This document shows, piece after piece, positions 52,028 to 63,455 of a stretch of DNA of 64,000 nucleotides. Below the pieces are notes generated by a model that was not told where the DNA came from, did no database searches, and saw only the letters and a list, made by a program, of their open reading frames with translations. Origin of the DNA: Branchipolynoe longqiensis (Eukaryota > Annelida > Polychaeta > Phyllodocida > Polynoidae); the NCBI GenBank assembly GCA_030323885.1, contig CM059199.1, forward strand, positions 75,612,781 to 75,676,780. Direction: 5' to 3'. Position numbers and translations under genes: made by a program. Each line of letters opens with the position of its first letter. Position 1 is the stretch's first letter.

Positions 52028-52320
52028 AACAGCTCCTTTTTTTGTGTCTGGTAAATATGTTTATTCTGCTGAATAAGTCTTTTGTCACCGCGTTCCCAGC
52101 ATTTTTCAATTCAAGATTATTTACACCAAACTGGTATATATAGTAAGGTATACAATAACTGTTGAATACATAATTTGCAGCGTATACCACAATGAAATTC
52201 TGTAACCCACAAGTTCCATAGCAATATGGAAACGGTAGTGTCATATTACTAGATCAATATTATTCAAATCGATGTGAGTATTTACATGGTATTTAGAATG
52301 TAATTTAGTTGATGTCATCA
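52028..52320 (-). repeat. Repeat X, copy 2
   Basis: 'gtaaatatgtttattctgct', 'acaatgaaattctgtaaccc', 'cggtagtgtcatattactag' and 'catggtatttagaatgtaat' match copies at 34191-34690 and 57640-58110. Confidence 0.7.
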
Positions 52321-52855
52321 CATGGTAAGGAATTGAGATATTTAAAAGAAATTAACGATTCCCGAAAGTTAAAAAATAATTACAACTTTACCGGCCATTT
52401 CACATTGCGTTAAATTAAGTAGAACTTAATCATGTACTTGACTCTAGACGTGAGGATATATACTTAATTGTACATAAACATAGTTACAAATATTTAAAAT
52501 AAAATAATTTGCTGTAATCATAGAGTGGGCAACATGATTAAGCTGATATGGGACTGCGACTTATTTGATATAACTTCTTTTTACCGGGGCATATTATATA
52601 TATATGTTACATTCCTTGAATAACTTGTTTTATTAAATATTTATTTACTATGACATAATATTTTTGTGTATAATATATCTCATGTACATAAGTATATTTG
52701 TAACAATATATAAGTGTATATATAACAATATAAGTGTATATATAACGTGCCATAGAAAAAAAGGAAGTTAATCCACTTGTAAAAAATATACGGTCTTTCG
52801 GTCGTGATAGCTGAACTTGGAATCATATCAATATCTCGGGTGATGAGTTTGGGAC
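52321..52855. other. AT-rich unassigned region
   Basis: No gene; AT-rich with 'ataacaatataagtgtatat' duplications near 52700-52745. Confidence 0.4.
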
Positions 52856-52858
52856 CGT

Positions 52859-53790
52859 TGTTATGTAATAGTGATGCAATGTGTGCCCACTCGCTGTGTG
52901 ACTTATAAATAACTATGTGTAAATGTTATGATGCACGGTGACCGGGATTGCGGTATGATGTCCGGATATTAAGATACGGTTACTAATTACAGGAATGTTC
53001 CCTCCATGCACCAGAAGAGTGCAAAAGGGAGAGGGACATGTATTATTGTTTAATGTAACTGTATGGCGACTACTTGTTACCACGGGACCACTGGGTAAGC
53101 ACACCCAGCCATTCTGCATACATTAAGGACACCACCTGCCCTGGGGTTGAGTGACAGGTGCCCCTCCCCCTCTTGGGCACCACCCCTCCCAGGCTGCAGA
53201 AGTGTCTGATTGGCTGGCTGTGTGAGCATAGTCACCCTTGAACTCCTTGCACTTGCCGGACAGACAGACACTCACTCTAGAGATACCAAAGGAAGCGGTT
53301 CACCTCTGAGCTGTGTGTAACACCCATAGGACTTAGGTTCAATGGGCTGTAGGCACTGATTTTGACTGAACAAGCAGAAGCTATGTGGGTCTGTGTAGCA
53401 GGTTGTAGGTGAGTCAGGGTGGCAGGTCACTAGTAGGTGAACAAGAGTTGTAGCAATAAAGCTCAACCTTATCACTGTCAATCTTGCGTGACTTGTCTCC
53501 CTTTCTTTCTTATGAGTTGTGTTTTGGTATTAATTGGGGCTGACTGGCAGACACTTGGTAGGACACCCCTGATAGTTGTGAGTAAAAGATGCGTAACTGG
53601 AGACGGCCAAACAACCAGTTATTCTTCACACTGATATACATATATGCTCTATAATGACATTATGGTAATATAAACAGGGGTACTTTCCCACCTACTTCTA
53701 TTCATAACGGTTGCGTAACTAACTACAGCCGCTTTAGTCCCCATCCTAGCCACTGGCGCCACAGGCGAGTGGCTAGGGCCATTTGTTACA
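52859..53790 (+). repeat. Possible solo LTR
   Basis: Unique-looking sequence with LTR features in order: a start near TGTTATGTAATAG, TATA-like 'acttataaataac' (near 52910), AATAAA with 'gcaataaagctcaacc' at about 53452-53467, and an end 'ggccatttgttaca' (53790). A palindromic 'ccactggcgccacaggcgagtgg' (within 53750-53772) precedes the end. No flanking duplication or second copy is visible, so this is tentative. Confidence 0.3.
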
Positions 53791-53837
53791 CTCATTGATT
53801 ACCCAGCAGGAATTTCAACGGTCAACATGTGCTCTTC

Positions 53838-54475
53838 CCCATTCCACAAGTGCTTGTCCTATCCTATTAATGCCGAGCACCAGGCTGGCTAGCAAAAAGT
53901 ATAAATTTGTAGGTCATTGGTTTGCACTCGGGCGCGGTTTGAGCACATAACGGTCACCTGCCACATGCGAAAGGAAAGCTCACCTCAGTTGGCCGTCCCA
54001 TCTGATTCAAATAAATTGACCTTTCAGCGTCTGCTGATCAAACTTTGCCACAGGTTGAAAACCAATCCTGTTCAGTGGACTTCGACCGCTCTAATATGGG
54101 GTTTAAGTACCTCATGCTGCTGGAATGCCTATCGTACAGTTGGTTGGTTGCTGGAGTTTTGTGTCCTGGCAACATCTAGGGTCATATCAGAATGGGTACC
54201 GACTTGTCACAGTGAACACTCTTTGTGACTTTATAGTGCTGCCCCACTGGGAAATCAGGCCACTGGCACCATGACCCGCTATCCCACTCAGTCACATTAT
54301 CCTGACACTGAGCTAACAGTACTTGCCCTATCCTATTAATGCCGAACACCAGGCTAGGAAGCAACAATTATCAATTTTGTAAGTCATTGGTTTGACTCGA
54401 CCGGGGACCGAACTCCTAACCTTCCGCATGTGAGGCCTGTGCTCTACCGACTCGGCCAGCGCGCCCGGTAACCTA
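53838..54475 (-). repeat. Two SINE-1 copies in minus orientation
   Basis: A partial copy at 53838-53990 ('ttaatgccgagcaccaggct') is followed by a full copy at 54139-54475 ('gttggttgctggagttttgt' to 'cctgtgctctaccgactcgg'). Confidence 0.75.
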
Positions 54476-54599
54476 TCGCAGAATCCTGACCCCAGAATCC
54501 CTTCAGTCCCAAGCTCCATATCAGGCAATAATCGACTTTGCCACACACTCTGCACCTCAGTGGAAATGGATTAAATGTTTTCTCTCAGATAATGCACTT

Positions 54600-54870
54600 A
54601 CATATATAATAATTTTACGTCTCCAGTTTTTCTCTCCCCCCCCACAGGCCAACCCCCACCTCCACCCCCACCTCCACCCCCACCTCCACCCCCACCACCC
54701 CTCATTGCCGCCCACCCCATCCCACTTTTATGAGCATCCCCACAACTCGCCGAGTTTGCGAAAATAATTTACAGAACCACTTCGATAAGTGGACGGCTTT
54801 GTCTCCTGAGTCCTAGTCCTACCCTCCCCCCTCCCCCCTCCCCACCCCAAATGCTTCCCTCCCTCCCCCC
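54600..54870. repeat. CCCCCACCTCC low-complexity blocks around a unique segment
   Basis: 'cccccacctccacccccacc' (54650-54715) and 'ccctcccccctccccacccc' (54820-54890) flank a unique segment 54725-54810 containing 'gtttgcgaaaataatttaca'. Confidence 0.6.
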
Positions 54871-54889
54871 ACCCCCACCCCTCCATTTC

Positions 54890-55500
54890 CCCACAAAACA
54901 CCCATTGCGCCATGCACAGCGTAATGTGGCATCACAAATGAGGCTCATGGGGCAGGAGGGGGGGGGGCGGGCGAGGCGCTGAGGGGGGTTTGGGTGTGCA
55001 TGTGTGTATGGTGGGGGGGGGGGGGTGAGACACAAAATCAGCAATGCATTCTCGTTTCCATAAGGCATTGCCCCCTGTGGTTAACCAATGCGATTTGTAT
55101 ATGAAACTCATCTGTGGTGTGGCATCGCTGTGTGTGTGGGGTGGGTGGGGGTGGGTGCTGGTGGGGGGTGGGGGGGTGGCACTGATGTAGATGTGTGGGG
55201 TATGTTATCCCGCGCACACCGGCTCTATTGTTGTACATTCACAGACATTAATTAGCACGACTTAGTGCCGCACACCTGCTCGCCACTAGGTGGCGCGGTG
55301 GTGGTGGTGGTGGTGGAGGAGGGGGCTGGGGGAGGGGGGAGGCGACCTACCCCGGCAGCCTGATCTTACTTAATGCTAATTACCGCCATTTTCCCCAGCG
55401 GCGAGCCTGATCTATGAGGTTAGGGAGTCTCCCACCACAGGGCGCTACGGAAAGGTGTGTAGGGGTGGGTGGGGGGCGGGGGCGTGGTGGGGAGGGTATC
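54890..55500. other. Mixed unique islands and G-rich tracts
   Basis: Poly-G/GT tracts (54957-54967, 55010-55025, 55135-55172, 55297-55345) separate short unique islands: 54895-54955, 55028-55120, 55200-55296 and 55350-55450. The last contains 'aatgctaattaccgccattt'. No gene. Confidence 0.35.
55283..55296. promoter_or_regulatory. CTCF-like motif
   Basis: CCACTAGGTGGCGC, a near-consensus CTCF core in a unique island, preceded by an E-box CACCTG (55273-55278). Function is inferred from the motif only. Confidence 0.35.
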
Positions 55501-55504
55501 TGTA

Positions 55505-56062
55505 ATCACACCCACACTGAGCGCGCACACCCCTCACGCAACGCACGCAAAGCACGCACCGCACACAACGCACGTGACGTATGCAACGTACGCACCACAC
55601 ACAACGCATGCACCACATACAACGCACGTGATGTATGCAACAAACACACCACACACAACGCTCGCACCTCACACAACACATGCACCGCACACACTGCACG
55701 CACCGCACGCACCGCACGCACCACATACAATGCATGCACCCCACACAACGCAAACACCACACACACCAGACACAACGCATGCACCATACACAACGCACGT
55801 GACGTATGCAACAAACACACCACGCACAATGCATGCACCTCACACAACACATGCACCGCACGCACCACATGCACTGCACACAACACATGCACCCCACACA
55901 ATGCACACACTGCACTGCACACAACGCACACAATGCACACAATGCACACAATGCACACAACACACGCACTGCACACAACGCACGCAACGCACACAACGTG
56001 TGCACCCCACACAATGCACACACTGCACTGCACACAAGGCACACAATGCACACGCACACGCA
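55505..56062. repeat. CACACAACGCA minisatellite
   Basis: Variants of 'cgcaccacacacaacgcatg' in 9-bp multiples, which keep frames open on both strands and yield Thr/His/Ala-rich or Cys/Val-rich products. It directly abuts the 5' break of the LINE at 56.07 kb, so the frame that spans both is a fusion of repeat and LINE. Confidence 0.85.
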
Positions 56063-56067
56063 TTACC

Positions 56068-57585
56068 AAAACATGCCTCGATGAGATTCCAACCATGGAT
56101 GAGATGGCTAGAGCAATCGCCAGCCTGAAAGATGGCAAAGCACCTGGGGGTGATGGAATTCCTGCTGAAGTATGGAAGCACGGAGGAGACAATCTGTTCA
56201 ACAGACTGCACCAACTAATCACCAATGCATGGGAGGGTTCTGTACCCCAAGCATGGAAGGATGGCAGCATTGTAACCATCTACAAGAAAGATGATCGAAC
56301 AGACTGTGGGAACTATAGAGGAATCTCTCTTCTTTCCATAGCAGGCAAGATCTTCACCAGGATCCTCCTCAACAGACAGCTACAAGAAAAGTGCATTGAG
56401 CAGGACCAACCACAGTACATGGTATTTGTCGATTTCACTAAGGCATTTGATACAGTCGGGAGGACCAGGCTATGGCAGCTACTGAGGAAGTATGGATGCC
56501 CAGAGAAGTTCACAACTATGATCGAGGCTCTACATACAGGAATGATGGCGAACATTAGTGTTGGAGGGGAAGTCTCGGAATCGTTCGGGGTTACCAATGG
56601 GGTCAAGCAAGGTTGTGTACTGGCCCCCACGCTCTTCTCCATCCACCTATCAGCAATGCTTGACAAGGCTTTCCGAGACATGAGGGATGGCATCTATATA
56701 CAGTCCAGACAGAGCGCTGGCCAAGACTACTCGGATACTGGTGAGAGAGCTACTATTCGCGGATGACAGTGCACTGGTTGCCCACTCTGCTGAAGAGATC
56801 CAGAAAATAGTGGACACTTTCTCCGATGCATCAAAGAAGTTCAGCCTGAAGATTAACATCAAGAAGACGGAGGTGCTGTACCAACCCAACTCTACAAGAA
56901 CCCGAGAGGAGGAGATCATGGTTGACGGAAACAAGCTGAACTCTGTTCCAGAATTCACCTACCTCGGAAGCACTATATCAAGTGATGGACGCATTGATGC
57001 TGGAAATACAGAGGAGGATGGCCAAGGCTAGCGCATCTTTCGGCCGACTACGCCAGAGACTCTGGAACAACCACCATGTGTCCATTCGGGTAAAGGTCAA
57101 GGCAAGATCTACCGTTCCAATCGTGCTATCCACCCTACTATACGGAGCCGAGGCCTGGACAGTGTACAGACGACAGGTGAAAAAGCTGCATGCCTTCATG
57201 ATGCGACATCTGCGTTCAATCATGAGGCTAACCTGGAAGGACAAAGTGACGAATAAGGAAATACTCGAACGGATGGGGCTGCCCTCTATGGAAGATCTTC
57301 TGATCAAAAAGAATCTCCGGTGGACTGGACACCTCATGAGGATGTCATCAGACAGGCTACCAAAGCAGATCCTCTATTCTCAACTGTCTTCTGGTTACAG
57401 AAAGAGAGGGTGCCCTCGTCTCCGGTTCAAGGATACCATCAAGAGAAACCTGAAGCTGAGAGACATTAAGACCGACTCATGGATGCAACTCTCACAGCAG
57501 AGAGCTAAATGGAGAGTGGCAGTCAGGTAATGAAAGCAGGCTTTGTCGCATCGCGACTGCCAGCATGATGATGATGATGATGATA
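56068..57585 (+). pseudogene. 5'-truncated LINE, best-preserved reverse transcriptase in the window
   Basis: The RT domain runs ASLKDGKAPGGDGIPAEVWK, then IYKKDDRTDCGNYRGISLLS, VFVDFTKAFDTVGRTRLW, GVTNGVKQGCVLAPTLF, then, after a frameshift near 56690-56760, the catalytic LFADDSALVAHS, EFTYLGSTISSDGRIDAG, a second shift near 57000, and LLYGAEAWTVYRRQVKKLHA to KNLRWTGHLMRMSSDRLPKQ. ILLNR runs straight into QLQEKCIEQ, so the usual 'GF...RGT.D.IF..R' segment is deleted near 56385. The 3' end 'tcgcatcgcgactgccagca' is followed by an ATG-repeat tail. The LFADD box is intact, but the shifts, deletion and missing endonuclease make it non-functional. Confidence 0.85.
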
Positions 57586-57639
57586 TGTGATACATAACGA
57601 ATTATGGGAGTATAAATGTACATATGGAAGATATTATAT

Positions 57640-58110
57640 TATCTCAACAACACTGAAACAAAAAACTGCAAAAAACAAACTCACATAGCTAACCACTACA
57701 GGGTAGAACTAGAATATTTCTAGCAAACTGGCATTTATATACCGCTTGTCTAACTCCAACTGACCAGACTCTACATAAAAACTTACTGCAACTTTTTCAA
57801 ATGAATACAGAAGATAACTCCGGCTTACATTCTAAATACCAAATAAATACTCACATTGATTCGACTAATATTAGTCTAGTTATATGACACTACTGTTGCC
57901 ATATTGCTATGGAACTTTTGGGTTCCCGAATTTCAATGTATTATATCTTGCAAATTGTGCAATCGACAGTTATTACATACCTTACTCTATATTTATATAC
58001 CAATTTTGTCTAAACAATCTTGAAATGAAAAATGGATGGAAGACTTCAACTTGACAAAAGACTTCTTCAGCAGAATAAACATTTATCTACCAAAATAAAA
58101 ATCCTAATCA
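57640..58110 (+). repeat. Repeat X, copy 3
   Basis: The plus-strand version of the repeat at 34191 and 52028: 'ctagttatatgacactactg', 'gcaaattgtgcaatcgacag', 'ttcttcagcagaataaacat'. AATAAAC near the end suggests a 3' UTR. No ORF is attached. Confidence 0.65.
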
Positions 58111-58308
58111 ACTACCAAATCAATACCGGTGGCGCGACCATCGACCCACCTCGCCTACTGCTGCAATCAACATGTGTCAGTCACAGCAAAATTAGTTTTT
58201 ATTTTAGGTAAGGGGCATTAAACTTATTGTTAGAGATTGTAGCCTTCTCAATCCACAGCATTCTTTTGTTGTCCTTGAACGTTAGTACAAACACACATGG
58301 TCACATAC
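58111..58308. other. Unassigned spacer
   Basis: Short unique segment without a gene or paired termini. Confidence 0.35.
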
Positions 58309-58501
58309 AAGTTTGGTTTAACCATACCGGAAGTGGCCTGGGTCCGATAATTTATATGATAAATGGTAGTATTTTGCCGGGCCGCCGAAAAAACGTTTGA
58401 ATTAACTGATCGTTTGGTTTAACTGAGCTCGGTTAAACCAATGATCGGTTAATCCAAACAAATTTCTAGGGTAACTTCAAGTTTGGGTTAACGGGGTTAT
58501 A

Positions 58502-58504
<3 letters not shown>
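58309..58504. mobile_element. Mariner-like MITE (family M), partial copy
   Basis: In reverse it carries CAGTATAACCCCGTTAACCC, 'accctagaaatttgtttgga' and the uninterrupted 'ttaaccgatcattggtttaa'. It ends at ACTG and then passes into (TA)n. Confidence 0.7.

Positions 58505-58561
<57 letters not shown>
58505..58561. repeat. TA microsatellite at a MITE end
   Basis: About 56 bp of (TA)n starting exactly at the TA target dinucleotide of the family-M element. Confidence 0.95.
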
Positions 58562-58562
<1 letters not shown>

Positions 58563-58821
58563 TACTTCTGGGTCAAAGAAATAAAAACGTTGCCTAAAAA
58601 AAACCTAACAACCTGTAGCCACTGAGCCGATTGTGCAGTAGTGAGTAGTGTCAAAAGCAGCCGTAGGTGGCGCCAGCGTCGGGTTCAATTGCAGGACGGC
58701 TGGCAGTTAATAATCGGCTGGCAATAGGTTTCTAACACTGTAACAGAACATCAATAAAGGTGATCAATATGTTATTTATATTCACATAATAAACTATGCA
58801 GCACATATACATACGTATGGA

Positions 58822-59320
58822 TAGTTTTGCATCCTGGCAACATCTAAGGTCATATCAGGACGGGCATCGACTTGTGACAGTACACACTCATGGTGACTTT
58901 ATAATGCTGTCCTACTGGGGAATCAGGCTGCCAGCACCATGACCTGATATCCCACTCAGTCACATTATCCTGACACCAAACCAACCAGTCCTTGCCCTAT
59001 CCTGATAATGCAGAGAGCATGGCTAGGAAGTGACAAGTATCAATTATATAAGTCACTGATTTGACTCAACCGGGAATCGAACTTCCGATATCCCTCACAG
59101 GAGGCATGTTCTCTACCGATTCGGCCACCTCGTGCGGTTTAAAAAAAGGAATTCAAGACTATTGTCATTTGGATTTCAGTCACATTATCCGGACAATGAG
59201 CCAACCAGTCCTTGCTCTATCCTAACAGTAATAATACCGATCGCCTCGCTAGGAAGTGACAATTGTCAATTTTTACATCATTGGTTTGACTCAACTCACT
59301 CGGCCATCCCGTCTGGTCTT
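58822..59320 (-). repeat. SINE-1, full copy plus a partial copy
   Basis: Full copy 58822-59140 ('gttttgcatcctggcaacat' to 'gttctctaccgattcggcca') followed by a partial 59172-59320 ('agtcacattatccggacaat' to 'actcggccatccc'). Confidence 0.75.
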
Positions 59321-59349
59321 GTCGCAGTCTAAAGTGCCATACTTCATGC

Positions 59350-59660
59350 ACGACCCCCCCCCCCCCCACACACACACACACAGTTGGTGACGTCACAGCG
59401 CGATGACCACACCACATTGCAAACTTGCGCCTGTACCTAGTGAGTCGCACCTATGAGATGCACCATCACCCCGTCCCCAGAACGAGGCTCGCCTGGTTGC
59501 GCTGACAGATCTGCGCGTCGCCCCGCCATTGTGGCCGCCCCCCCCCCCCCCCCCCCCATCACCCGGCGCTCCGTCAAGCAGTAGGCAATGTCCGATTTAT
59601 GCAGATCGCGCAGCGTAAGCTTACACCTAACCAAAGGCGCGTCATCTACATCAATCTCAG
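59350..59660. other. Unassigned GC-rich segment with poly-C
   Basis: Poly-C runs at 59347-59358 and 59537-59557 flank unique GC-rich DNA ('ttggtgacgtcacagcgcga', a CRE-like TGACGTCA at 59385-59392). No gene. Confidence 0.35.
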
Positions 59661-59669
59661 AACGAGGCA

Positions 59670-60175
59670 ATCTGCCCCCCCCCCCCCCCCCCACCAGCCC
59701 TCACCCCCACCAACCCCCGGCCCACCTGACCGCACAAGCCCCCGCCCCACCCCCATCCTCACCAACCCCCACCCCACCTCCATCAGCTCCCCACCAGCAC
59801 CAACCAACCCTGCCCCACCCTACCAACCCCGCACTACCCCCACCAGCCCCCACCTCCACCAGCCCCTGCCCCCCCAGAAACCCCCCGCTCCACCCCCACC
59901 AGACCCCGCCCCCCCCCACGCCCTGGGGGTGGCACCAGCCCCCACCCCCCAGCTCCCGTAGAGCTCACCACCCCACATCCCCGCCCCCCACCCCACAGCG
60001 CTCAACCCCGGTTGGGGTTGGTTGTCACCGCCCTGCCACCCCCACCAGCCCGCCCCCCCAGAAACCCCCGCCCCACCCCACCAGCCCCCACCACTCCACC
60101 ACTGCACACCCACCTGCACCCATCCCACCCTCGTCCCCAGCCCCACCCCCACTAGCCCCCACCAGCCCTCACTTG
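59670..60175. repeat. CCCCACCAGCC low-complexity array
   Basis: C-rich 'ccccaccagcccccacc'-type sequence with poly-C. Pro/His-rich and Gly/Trp-rich frames on the two strands are artefacts. Confidence 0.9.
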
Positions 60176-60254
60176 GGCTGTGTGCGGGCACATTTAGCTC
60201 TATGAGATAACTGCGTCTGTGGATCGGATTGTAGGCAATGCTTGCCTTTACATA

Positions 60255-60257
60255 TGG

Positions 60258-60310
<53 letters not shown>

Positions 60311-60930
60311 GTGGTCAGCGTCATTACCAGTGTCATTGATAGTGTGATCATCATCATTATCATCATCACCACTATAGCCTAGTATAACTATAGGTGTCAT
60401 CGGCGTCATCATGATCTCCATCGTCATTATCATCGTCACTGTCGCCATCATCGTTATCACCACCATCATCATCAAAATCATCATCACCATCATCACCATT
60501 ATAATCATCGACCATCACCATTGTCACTGTCACCACCATCAACACCACTATCATCACCACCACTATCATCATTGCAATAGCCATCACCAATGCCATCGTC
60601 AGCAGCATCACCATCATCACCACCATCATCTCCATGAGCATCACCATCACCATCATCACCACTATCATCACCATCATAATCATCATCATCACCATTACAA
60701 TCATCGGCCATCACCATTGTAATCACTATCATCATTGCAATAGCCATCACCAATGCCATCGTCATCAGCATCACCACCATCACCACCATCATCACCACTA
60801 TCATCACCATGAGCATCACCATGAGCATCACCATCAACATCACCACTATCAACACCATCACCATCATAATCACCATCATCGCAATAGCCATCACCACCAT
60901 CGTCATCATCATTATAACAATCAATGTAAT
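60255..60930. repeat. ATC/ACC trinucleotide array
   Basis: A pure (CAT)n at 60258-60310, then degenerate 'catcaccatcatcaccacta' to 60930. A higher-order duplication is visible: the block from 60520 recurs near 60700 ('gcaatagccatcaccaatgc'). Confidence 0.95.
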
Positions 60931-60990
60931 ATATTTAGCTTTCAAAAACGGCAGAAACTCACAAGTATTGAGCAACTTTAAAATGACTTA

Positions 60991-61556
60991 AGCCCCGTTC
61001 ACACTTGTGAGTTAAGTCAGCTTAACTAGTTCGCCTCCTTTAGTTCGACTCAAATTGGTCGTGTGGACACTACGCTGAGGCGACTTAAGCCTGAGTCGCC
61101 TCATCTAGTTCGCTTCAACTATACCACCTCTCGAGGTAGTATAGATGAAACGAACTAGCTTAAGTCGGCCCACCTTGCTTGTGTGGACGGTAGCGGTTTA
61201 CTTAAAGCGGATTAAGCACGTCACACTATATAATATAATTTGGTCTATGAACCGGCTAGAAGTGCACAGATATTTTGTTCATCATTTATTTTTAGGGTTT
61301 CACTGCCCAGCAGAAGTTTTGACCGTTCCAAAACAATACGACTCAGTCTATACATATCCAGGTCGAACCCACACTCTCTTGTGGTGATGTCGACGAACCA
61401 AAACTGGCACTGGTTAGTATGGACTTGCTCATGCGCAGAGATCGATTTCCACCTTAAACCGCCCCAAGTACTGCTTGTGTGGACAGGACGCCTAGTTTGC
61501 CTCCTCTAGTTCGCCTTATCTAGTTCGGCCTAAAGTTGTGCTGTGTGAACGGAGCT
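60991..61556. mobile_element. Harbinger-like MITE (family H2), diverged copy
   Basis: A 566-bp element starting AGCCCCGTTCACACTTGTGA and ending 'gctgtgtgaacggagct', flanked by TTA on both sides (60988-60990, 61557-61559). The core 'tgcccagcagaagttttgac' is shared with the copies at 23.5 and 31-32 kb; the TIRs have diverged. Together with the TAA-flanked copy this defines the TWA target. Confidence 0.8.
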
Positions 61557-61649
61557 TTAGAGTTAGTCGCTTCTATGCAGCAACTACTGCTTCATAAGTA
61601 CATTAGTATCTAAGTTGAATATATAGGGGCAAAGCTGATGCATTTATTA

Positions 61650-62545
61650 ATCAGTTAAATGGGATAAACCATGCTAACAAAACAAACAAATTGCGTAAAT
61701 ACCAAGATACCTGTAACACTTACGGCCGGAAGACCAGTTATAAAGTCCACGTCTGGAATCTGTGGTTGTATAGGCAGTGTAATACTAGCAGACAGTGAGA
61801 AAAACCTACAAGATATTGTGAATAGAATCAATAAAGCTGGAATACTATTCAGCATGAAGATGAATGCCAGGAAGACCAAAACAATGGTTATAAGTAAAAA
61901 GACAGATAAACCAAATATCAATATAACCATTGATGGCACAAACATAGAACAAGTATCCGAATTCATATATCTCGGACAAAAGATTACAAATGATGGTAGA
62001 TGTGAGGAAGAAATTAAGAGAAGGATAACAATAGCCCGAACAACATTCTCCAAAATGTATAGAGTGTTAACATCAAGTAAGATGTTAATACATACAAGGA
62101 AGCATATTCTTCAGTGTTATGTGTGGTCTACTCTAATGTATGGAGCTGAGACATGGACAATCTCTAAGAAAATGTACAAACGTTTAGCAGCATTTGAGAT
62201 GTGGACTTATCGAAAATATCATGGACAAAGAAGATCACCAACAAAGAAGTTCTCAGAAAAATTAAAAATAAGAAACGCTTGCTTGCCACTATACAGACAA
62301 AGAAACTCATTTATTTTGGCCACATCATTCGTCAGAGTTCAATATACCGTACATTGTTGGAAGGGAAGGTGAATGGCAGCAGAGGGAGAACCCTCGACTA
62401 GAGGACGGAACTATTGATTGATTGTAGGCAGGCTATGGTGAAATCAATACAGGCAAAAAGAGAAAGGAAGAGTATTAAGAGTGAAAGAAGAGAGAGAGCC
62501 AATCCCTCGGGTTTATTCTATATGGTACCTGGATCCAGTATGGCA
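61650..62545 (+). pseudogene. LINE C-terminal fragment (RTE-like family)
   Basis: Encodes ILADSEKNLQDIVNRINKAG, MNARKTKTMVISKKTDKPNI, SEFIYLGQKITNDGRCEEEI, CYVWSTLMYGAETWTISKKM and, in the next frame, ITNKEVLRKIKNKKRLLATI and KLIYFGHIIRQSSIYRTLLE. The RT catalytic YADD box expected just before ILADSE is destroyed. This is the 3' half of the family whose upstream RT part is at 51590-51775. A frameshift near 62230 separates the two frames. Confidence 0.8.
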
Positions 62546-63018
62546 TATCACCTGACCACATTCTTCCAATGAGAATCAAGCATCTACAGCTCTACCAATG
62601 AGAATCAAGCATTTCTGGTCCCCATGGTTACAGTGTTCTGCCCACCACCACCAATTGGCTGGCTCCTTTGGTCACCACCTGCCCTTAGCTGAGTGTGTGG
62701 TGATCCGTGACTAGCAGAGGGGGGAGGGGGGAGGGGGTAGTGCGTAGATCTCCAAGTGCCCCTTACACACTATCTTACTAGCACCACAATGTTTATTTAC
62801 AATGAGTCAAGTACCACCAGCAACTACATAAACACATCTATGCACCTGGCCCTATATACCTTTTTCATAAGTAAAACATTTGCATTTCCCCACCAATGCA
62901 TCATTATCGGAATATTTTACACAGTGTTCTGGCACTGACAACTGACAACAGATTTATATGAATAAAATTCATTTACCCCTAAAAATAAAACACTGTACAT
63001 ATGTATATATATATATAT
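62546..63018. other. Unassigned region
   Basis: No gene. The direct repeat 'ccaatgagaatcaagcat' occurs twice, at about 62567-62584 and 62595-62612. The frame 62756-62938 has no domain. Confidence 0.35.
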
Positions 63019-63251
63019 ACTAAGCCAATTTAATAGAACCTGTTTCTACTAAAACCACTGGTGTCACATTTTTGACGTGCTCGCCAAAATTAATTTTGCA
63101 TGTCTACACTTCAAATATCTCCAAAGTTAGCCAATTAAAATAAAAGTTAGTTCATAATAAAATATAAGTTAGTAGATAATATCAATCAACCTAATATATT
63201 TATCTATAAAAAAAGACAAAATCTTAAAACTATCGGGCTATACAACTTAAA
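63019..63251. repeat. TTAA-type MITE, partial
   Basis: 'ccaatttaatagaacctgtt', 'tttgacgtgctcgccaaaat', 'tatcaatcaacctaatatat' and 'aaactatcgggctatacaac' mark the right two-thirds of the 330-bp subfamily. Confidence 0.6.
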
Positions 63252-63455
63252 TGTATCGGGTCTGTGGTGAAGGATAGGGTTGGGAGGGGCAGCAACCCTT
63301 CAACCATCTATTGTAAGCTGTGACCCAATTAGTTACTAGGTGCTTAGTCTCCAGGACAGGGGTGCTAACCAAGCCATTAGACCAAGTTCTGGGAAGCCGG
63401 GTTATAGATATAATCACATGAATATGCAATCGGATGTGCTAAATATATAGCTTAA

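Noticed and set aside
55414..56766. A 450-codon frame resembling a repeat-rich protein fused to reverse transcriptase
   Set aside because: The N-terminal half is a CACACAACGCA minisatellite with 9-bp periodicity, open on both strands. The C-terminal half is a truncated LINE. The join is accidental.
59588..60205. Pro/His-rich frame, and Gly/Trp-rich frames on the other strand
   Set aside because: Low-complexity CCCCACC sequence read in several frames; no evidence of coding.
60248..60981. His/Ile- and Met/Asp-rich frames
   Set aside because: Direct products of the ATC/CAC trinucleotide array.
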